9,560 nucleotides of DNA from Cyanobacteria bacterium UBA11153 (lineage in GTDB: Bacteria > Cyanobacteriota > Cyanobacteriia > Cyanobacteriales > Coleofasciculaceae): positions 1 through 9,560 of the forward strand of contig DOIX01000069.1 of assembly GCA_003511885.1 (NCBI GenBank), written 5' to 3'. Of this stretch, positions 5,730 to 9,560 are shown one piece after another; positions within the stretch are counted from its first letter, which is position 1; each line of letters starts with the position of its first letter. The notes beneath the pieces are model-generated. The model had not been told where the DNA came from and ran no database searches. It worked only from the letters and a program-made list of their open reading frames with translations. The position numbers and the translations under genes are program-made.

Positions 5730-7379
5730 GTTATAGATGTAAGCAAGTCTCAAGCGGCGGATCATCTCGCGACGGACTTCATTGTTAATCCGGTAGCCCC
5801 GTTCCCAATGTTCTAGTTTAATATTGTCAACATAGAATCTGACGGTAAACTGCATTCCGCCACCCGTGATGTTTGTCAGACGAATTTTTGGTTCTTTCCA
5901 GGTAATTTTGGATTCTTTGAAATATTCGTGCAGCCAGCCTACAAAGTCTTTGGCATAGTCATCTAGGCGAGTTTCCTCTCCGCCGGGATTGAGAAGTTTT
6001 TGGTACAGTTTGTTCATTTTCAGAATGAGAATACCGAGCTTTTGTTCCCATTCATCTGTTAATGTTCGTCTGTCTTCAGGAACTAAATCGGGATCTTTTA
6101 ACCAAGCTTGATACCAAATCCGGACTAAGGTAATTAGTGAATCTGGCAAATCTCCCTCTGGTGGTTCCTCCAGTCGTGATTTTGTCCGTTTTCCCGGTTC
6201 TTTTACTGATTTTAACCCAACCAATCTAGCCACATCTAGATAACTTTGTTGTACGGTCATTAGTTCAGCTTTATCAAGTCCACCTTTTTCCAATCCTTGG
6301 AGTTGGGCTGACAAATCATCGAACCCTTTTTCGATTTGTTGGAGAATGGCATTGACTTCTTTTTCGGCTAAAAGTTTGAGTCTCCCGGCATCTTTTTTGG
6401 ATAATTTATCACCACGAGATTCGCTCAATCCATAAAACTTGTCCAGACAAATCAGTTTCTCATCAAGTTCGCCCAAAGTGTCTGGATGTCCCATGACAAT
6501 TTCTCGTAAAATGTCTGTAGCTTTCATGGGATCGGCATCGACTCGAACCCCAATATCAATGGAATAAGCGTAATGAGGAGTGGGACGAGAAGTATTGGTG
6601 ATACTTTGGTTACCAAAGGCAGAGTTAGGGGTATAAACCTCGCTATGGCTGTCGATCATGTAAAGCTTGGTTACCCTGACTCCGATGTTTTTGATCACGG
6701 CAGGTTCCCCACCGACAGAAATGACATCGCCAAACTGAAATGGCGTATCTACCAATAAAACTAAGCCACCAAAAAAGTCACTCAAAATCTCCTTAACAGA
6801 CAAACCAATAACCACGGTAAGACTTCCTACCGCTAACCCCAATCCTGATAAATCAACTCCTAAAGTTTGTAAGAATAAAGATGTACCGATTAGATAGGTA
6901 ATAATCGGGAAAGCTTTTTCCAGGATGGGGAGCAAGACATCATCCCAAACTGCCTCTGTTTTTTTAGCTAATTCTTTTAAGTAATAGAGGACAACTTGAG
7001 TAGATAGCTGGGCAATCCAGTAAGTGAAGCCCACGATTAGTATCGCAGTTGCAATCCGATCTATCCAAGCAATTGCCCCTCCGGAACCTAATTTGTTAAT
7101 TGCTATCTTGAGTCCAATCAGAATGATATTTACCGCAACTGGACCTGCTGAAACATTCAAGATGACAAGAGCTATATCGCTCTCAAATTTGCGAAATGCG
7201 TTCCTCAGTAAAGGGGTGAGGATGATGAAAAGTCCCGCTGCTATACCAACTGAGATACCCAATACCCCCAGGAATTCGATCAAGCTTTCCCAGGTTATGG
7301 TATAGTTTCCAGGTTCTGGTAACATCTTTTTGGCTGCAGGTGCGCCACCCTCAGCCTGCGCGAGAAGAAAAGAAATCAT
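5724..7379 (-). CDS. MscS-family mechanosensitive channel with enlarged cytoplasmic domain
   Basis: Small-conductance mechanosensitive channels open under membrane tension and release solutes during hypo-osmotic shock. The ATG at 7379 gives 551 residues; a TTG at 7394, just after an in-frame stop, would add five. I prefer the ATG, since neither start has a good ribosome binding site. Hydrophobic segments lie at about 31-55, 70-92, 103-130, 155-175 and 179-210; the last is the pore helix (GLGLAVGSLTVVIGLSVKEI). The MscS beta domain follows (VDTPFQFGDVISVGGEPAVI, then VYTPNSAFGNQSITNTSR). The C-terminal alpha/beta domain starts normally (YSIDIGVRVDADPMKATDIL, about 272-291) but is split by about 190 charged, mostly helical residues (about 305-495). 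It resumes at PKIRLTNITGGGMQFTVRFY. The insert may enlarge or cap the cytoplasmic cage (inference). The gene is divergent from nadE. Confidence 0.93.
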   Translation of the reverse strand: MISFLLAQAEGGAPAAKKMLPEPGNYTITWESLIEFLGVLGISVGIAAGLFIILTPLLRNAFRKFESDIALVILNVSAGPVAVNIILIGLKIAINKLGSGGAIAWIDRIATAILIVGFTYWIAQLSTQVVLYYLKELAKKTEAVWDDVLLPILEKAFPIITYLIGTSLFLQTLGVDLSGLGLAVGSLTVVIGLSVKEILSDFFGGLVLLVDTPFQFGDVISVGGEPAVIKNIGVRVTKLYMIDSHSEVYTPNSAFGNQSITNTSRPTPHYAYSIDIGVRVDADPMKATDILREIVMGHPDTLGELDEKLICLDKFYGLSESRGDKLSKKDAGRLKLLAEKEVNAILQQIEKGFDDLSAQLQGLEKGGLDKAELMTVQQSYLDVARLVGLKSVKEPGKRTKSRLEEPPEGDLPDSLITLVRIWYQAWLKDPDLVPEDRRTLTDEWEQKLGILILKMNKLYQKLLNPGGEETRLDDYAKDFVGWLHEYFKESKITWKEPKIRLTNITGGGMQFTVRFYVDNIKLEHWERGYRINNEVRREMIRRLRLAYIYNA

Positions 7380-7706
7380 CTGTCTTTTGCTCAATTAGTA
7401 ATTGGTGTCAGTTTTTATGCTTATTTAATGGTTGCCCTATTCAGGAGAAACTCTTGCTGACGGGAGCAGCTAGAGGAAAGCGATGGCACTCCTGGTTTCC
7501 CTAAAAGGATCGAACCACTTAGGACTTACACAAAAAAGATGATGTAAGATTCTAGCCTGATTTTGCCAATGCGTAAATAACTTTGGTGGGGTTAAAATCA
7601 TAAGATTCATAACGAAATCGGTATCTCCTCAAGGGACAACTATCGTTTGCGGAGATTTTTAACCTTTGGCTATTGGTTTAAATTGTGTAACAAATCACGA
7701 ATTTCC
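7380..7706. other. Divergent intergenic region between the MscS gene and nadE
   Basis: This 327-bp region must hold the promoters of both flanking genes, but I found no convincing -35/-10 pair for either. A small inverted repeat CTTACA/TGTAAG (7525-7530 and 7543-7548) follows AGGA; the motif AGGACTTACACAAAA resembles sequences at the edges of common cyanobacterial repeats. No Shine-Dalgarno sequence precedes the nadE ATG at 7707. I see no known riboswitch or small-RNA motif, and no gene remnant that I would defend. Confidence 0.5.
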
Positions 7707-9461
7707 ATGAAACTTGCGATCGCTCAACTTAATCCCATTATCGGTGACTTGACTGGCAATGCCCAACAAATCCTTGATGCTGCTAAGATTGCAGCAGCTC
7801 GGGGTGTTTCCCTGCTACTAACTCCAGAACTTTCTCTGTGCGGTTATCCGCCGCGAGATTTACTCCTGAATCCCAGTTTTGTCGAGTCTATGGCAACCAC
7901 TCTGGCACAATTAGCCTCGGAGTTGCCTCCCTCTCTGGCGGTTTTGGTGGGAACAGTCACACCTAATCCTCATGCCCTGGTTGCTGGTGGTAAACCTCTA
8001 TTTAACACTATTGCTCTCCTCAAATCGGGGAAAGTGCAACAAATCTTTTACAAACGCCTCTTACCCACCTACGATGTCTTTGATGAAAACCGCTATTTTG
8101 AATCAGGACATGAGAGCAATTCCTTTACCATTGAGGATGGAGGAATCGGGGAAGTAGGGGCAAAGGAAAGTTTCTCCCTATCTCCCCATTCCCCCATTAA
8201 AATTGGCGTGACTATCTGTGAAGATTTGTGGAATGATGAGGAATTTTGGGGTAAACGGAGCTATCAGGTAAATCCTCTGGCTGACTTGGCACGGGAGGGT
8301 GTAGATTTACTGGTTAACCTTTCTGCCTCACCCTACAGTCTGGGTAAGCAAAAACTTCGGGAGGCAATGTTACAGCATAGCGCGAAACGTTATCAGACAC
8401 CGATCCTCTACGCTAATCAATTGGGGGGAAATGATGACTTGATTTTTGATGGTAGTAGTGTGGCTTTTAATTCTGCTGGAGAAATAGTCTGTCGTGCCCG
8501 CGCTTTCGAGACGGATTTGGTTATTGTGGAATTTGATGAGGTAAGGAAAGATTTAGTTTCTGGAAGTATCGCGCCTGCCCCCGATGGTGAAGAGGCGCAA
8601 ATTTGGCAGGCTTTGGTGTTGGGGGTGCGGGATTATGGAAAAAAATGTGGGTTTAAGAAGGTGGTGTTGGGTTTAAGTGGGGGAATTGATTCGGCACTAG
8701 TGGCTGCGATCGCAACTGCGGCTTTGGGAGCTGATAATGTTTTGGGTATCCTTATGCCTTCTCCCTATAGCTCGGCTCATTCTATCGCAGATGCCCTGGC
8801 TTTAGCCCAAAATTTGGGGATAGAGACTCATACTTTACGGATTGGGGATTTGATGGCAGGGTACGATCGCACTTTAGCACCTTTATTTACCGGGACTGAG
8901 TTTGGTATTGCGGAGGAGAACATTCAGTCTCGGATTCGCGGTAATTTATTAATGGCGATCGCTAATAAGTTTGGTTATCTTCTCCTCTCTACTGGTAATA
9001 AGTCTGAGATGGCTGTCGGATACTGCACTCTCTATGGTGATATGAATGGCGGATTGGCTGTTATCTCTGATGTGCCTAAAACTCGCGTTTACTCTCTCTG
9101 TCAGTGGCTTAATTCTGGGAGACTAGGAAATGAGGGCATGGGAAATATATCTAATCGTCAGATTATTCCAGAAAATATTCTGCATAAACCTCCGAGTGCA
9201 GAATTAAAACCGGGTCAAGTTGACCAAGATTCTTTACCTCCTTATGATATTCTCGATGATATTTTATACAGAGTAATTAATCAGCATCAATCGGCTAGTC
9301 AAATTATGGCAGCGGGTTACGATTCTACAGTGGTGAATCAAGTTTTGCGTTTAGTTGCCCGTGCTGAATTTAAGCGCAAACAAGCTCCTCCTGGCTTGAA
9401 GGTTACGGATTGTGCTTTTGGTACGGGTTGGCGGATGCCTATTGCTTGTCGGCGTTATTAA
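7707..9461 (+). CDS. nadE: Glutamine-dependent NAD+ synthetase
   Basis: The 584-residue enzyme converts nicotinic acid adenine dinucleotide to NAD+ with ATP and glutamine-derived ammonia, the last step of NAD synthesis in the cytoplasm. Residues about 1-275 are a nitrilase-type glutaminase domain with the catalytic triad Glu41 (TPELSLCGYPPRDLL), Lys116 (FYKRLLPTYDVFDE) and Cys171 (VTICEDLWND). Residues about 295-584 are the synthetase domain with the ATP-pyrophosphatase P-loop LGLSGGIDSALVAAI (321-335) and LLSTGNKSEMAVGY (426-439). The start at 7707 gives the family N-terminus MKLAIAQLNPIIGDLTGN; a longer frame from TTG 7647 adds 20 residues without homology. Residues about 144-163 look like an extra, repeat-derived segment, and the protein is somewhat longer than the roughly 560 residues usual in the family. 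Both catalytic sets are intact. It contains three HIP1 sites. Confidence 0.97.
   Translation: MKLAIAQLNPIIGDLTGNAQQILDAAKIAAARGVSLLLTPELSLCGYPPRDLLLNPSFVESMATTLAQLASELPPSLAVLVGTVTPNPHALVAGGKPLFNTIALLKSGKVQQIFYKRLLPTYDVFDENRYFESGHESNSFTIEDGGIGEVGAKESFSLSPHSPIKIGVTICEDLWNDEEFWGKRSYQVNPLADLAREGVDLLVNLSASPYSLGKQKLREAMLQHSAKRYQTPILYANQLGGNDDLIFDGSSVAFNSAGEIVCRARAFETDLVIVEFDEVRKDLVSGSIAPAPDGEEAQIWQALVLGVRDYGKKCGFKKVVLGLSGGIDSALVAAIATAALGADNVLGILMPSPYSSAHSIADALALAQNLGIETHTLRIGDLMAGYDRTLAPLFTGTEFGIAEENIQSRIRGNLLMAIANKFGYLLLSTGNKSEMAVGYCTLYGDMNGGLAVISDVPKTRVYSLCQWLNSGRLGNEGMGNISNRQIIPENILHKPPSAELKPGQVDQDSLPPYDILDDILYRVINQHQSASQIMAAGYDSTVVNQVLRLVARAEFKRKQAPPGLKVTDCAFGTGWRMPIACRRY
8142..8192 (+). repeat. 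Imperfect inverted repeat inside nadE
   Basis: GGAATCGGGGAAGTAGGG (from 8142) and CCCTATCTCCCCATTCC (8176-8192) are imperfect inverted arms around a purine-rich loop. The G-rich and C-rich tracts (ending CCCCATTCCCCC) resemble intergenic repeats in cyanobacteria rather than nadE coding sequence. The stretch is read in frame as a Gly/Ser-rich segment just before strand KIGVTICEDLWN. Confidence 0.65.
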
Positions 9462-9486
9462 GCCGTTACGCATTTAATTTGTATAT

Positions 9487-9507
9487 CCCCACACCCCACA
9501 CCCTCCA
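9487..9507. repeat. Short heptamer array (CCCCACA) after nadE
   Basis: Units CCCCACA, CCCCACA and CCCTCCA follow the nadE stop by 25 bp. The reverse complement (TGTGGGG) also appears at 2943-2949 and in part at 4432-4438. The rest of the window end (9508-9560) shows no gene and no clear terminator. Confidence 0.75.
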
Positions 9508-9560
9508 CTCACGAAAAGACTTTTTCAGCAAGCCCTATTTATATCCTCTTGCTTCACCCT

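Noticed and set aside
7647..7706. Upstream extension of nadE from a TTG codon
   Set aside because: The 20 added residues have no family similarity, there is no ribosome binding site, and the conserved NadE N-terminus begins exactly at ATG 7707.
7380..7706. NAD-responsive riboswitch or small RNA upstream of nadE
   Set aside because: I could not find a recognisable aptamer core or conserved small-RNA motif; the only inverted repeat is six base pairs.

Overview
This window looks like chromosomal DNA of a filamentous, non-picoplanktonic cyanobacterium, most likely an Oscillatoriales-type genome (Oscillatoria/Kamptonema/Microcoleus/Planktothrix range). The evidence is: a GUN4 chlorophyll-biosynthesis regulator; an IctB-family membrane protein found across cyanobacteria; a Uma2 (DUF820) nuclease-like gene; seven HIP1 palindromes (GCGATCGC) in 9.6 kb; short tandem heptamer repeats (STRR type); and the AGAAACC/GGTTTCT palindromic repeats common in these genomes. 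The genus is inference; no rRNA or other marker is present.

Layout. 1-118: a heptamer array and a HIP1 site upstream of gun4. 119-850 (+): gun4. 851-1327: no intact gene, a probable gene remnant with a good ribosome binding site (906-1002), then a pair of palindromic repeats. 1328-2926 (+): a GAF plus histidine-kinase-like protein whose phospho-acceptor histidine is glutamine, so a probable pseudokinase. 2927-3006: made almost wholly of heptamer repeats. 3007-4416 (+): ictB. 4417-4650: two palindromic repeats. 4651-5475 (+): Uma2-family protein with a coiled-coil tail made of 42-bp DNA repeats. 5476-5723: a 103-bp MITE-like element and a minus-strand terminator. 5724-7379 (-): MscS-type mechanosensitive channel with a large insertion in its cytoplasmic domain. 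7380-7706: divergent promoter region without a gene. 7707-9461 (+): glutamine-dependent NAD+ synthetase (nadE), carrying a repeat-like insertion in its amidase domain. 9462-9560: another short heptamer array.

The genes do not form an obvious pathway. They are single-gene units separated by repeat-rich spacers: housekeeping (nadE), photosynthesis-related (gun4, ictB), osmotic protection (MscS) and signalling (pseudokinase). Uma2 and the MscS gene converge; the MscS gene and nadE diverge. I found no clear new multi-gene system. The most unusual features are the way repeats have entered functional sequence (a stop codon, a translation leader, and the NadE and Uma2 coding regions), the degenerate kinase, and the enlarged MscS vestibule.
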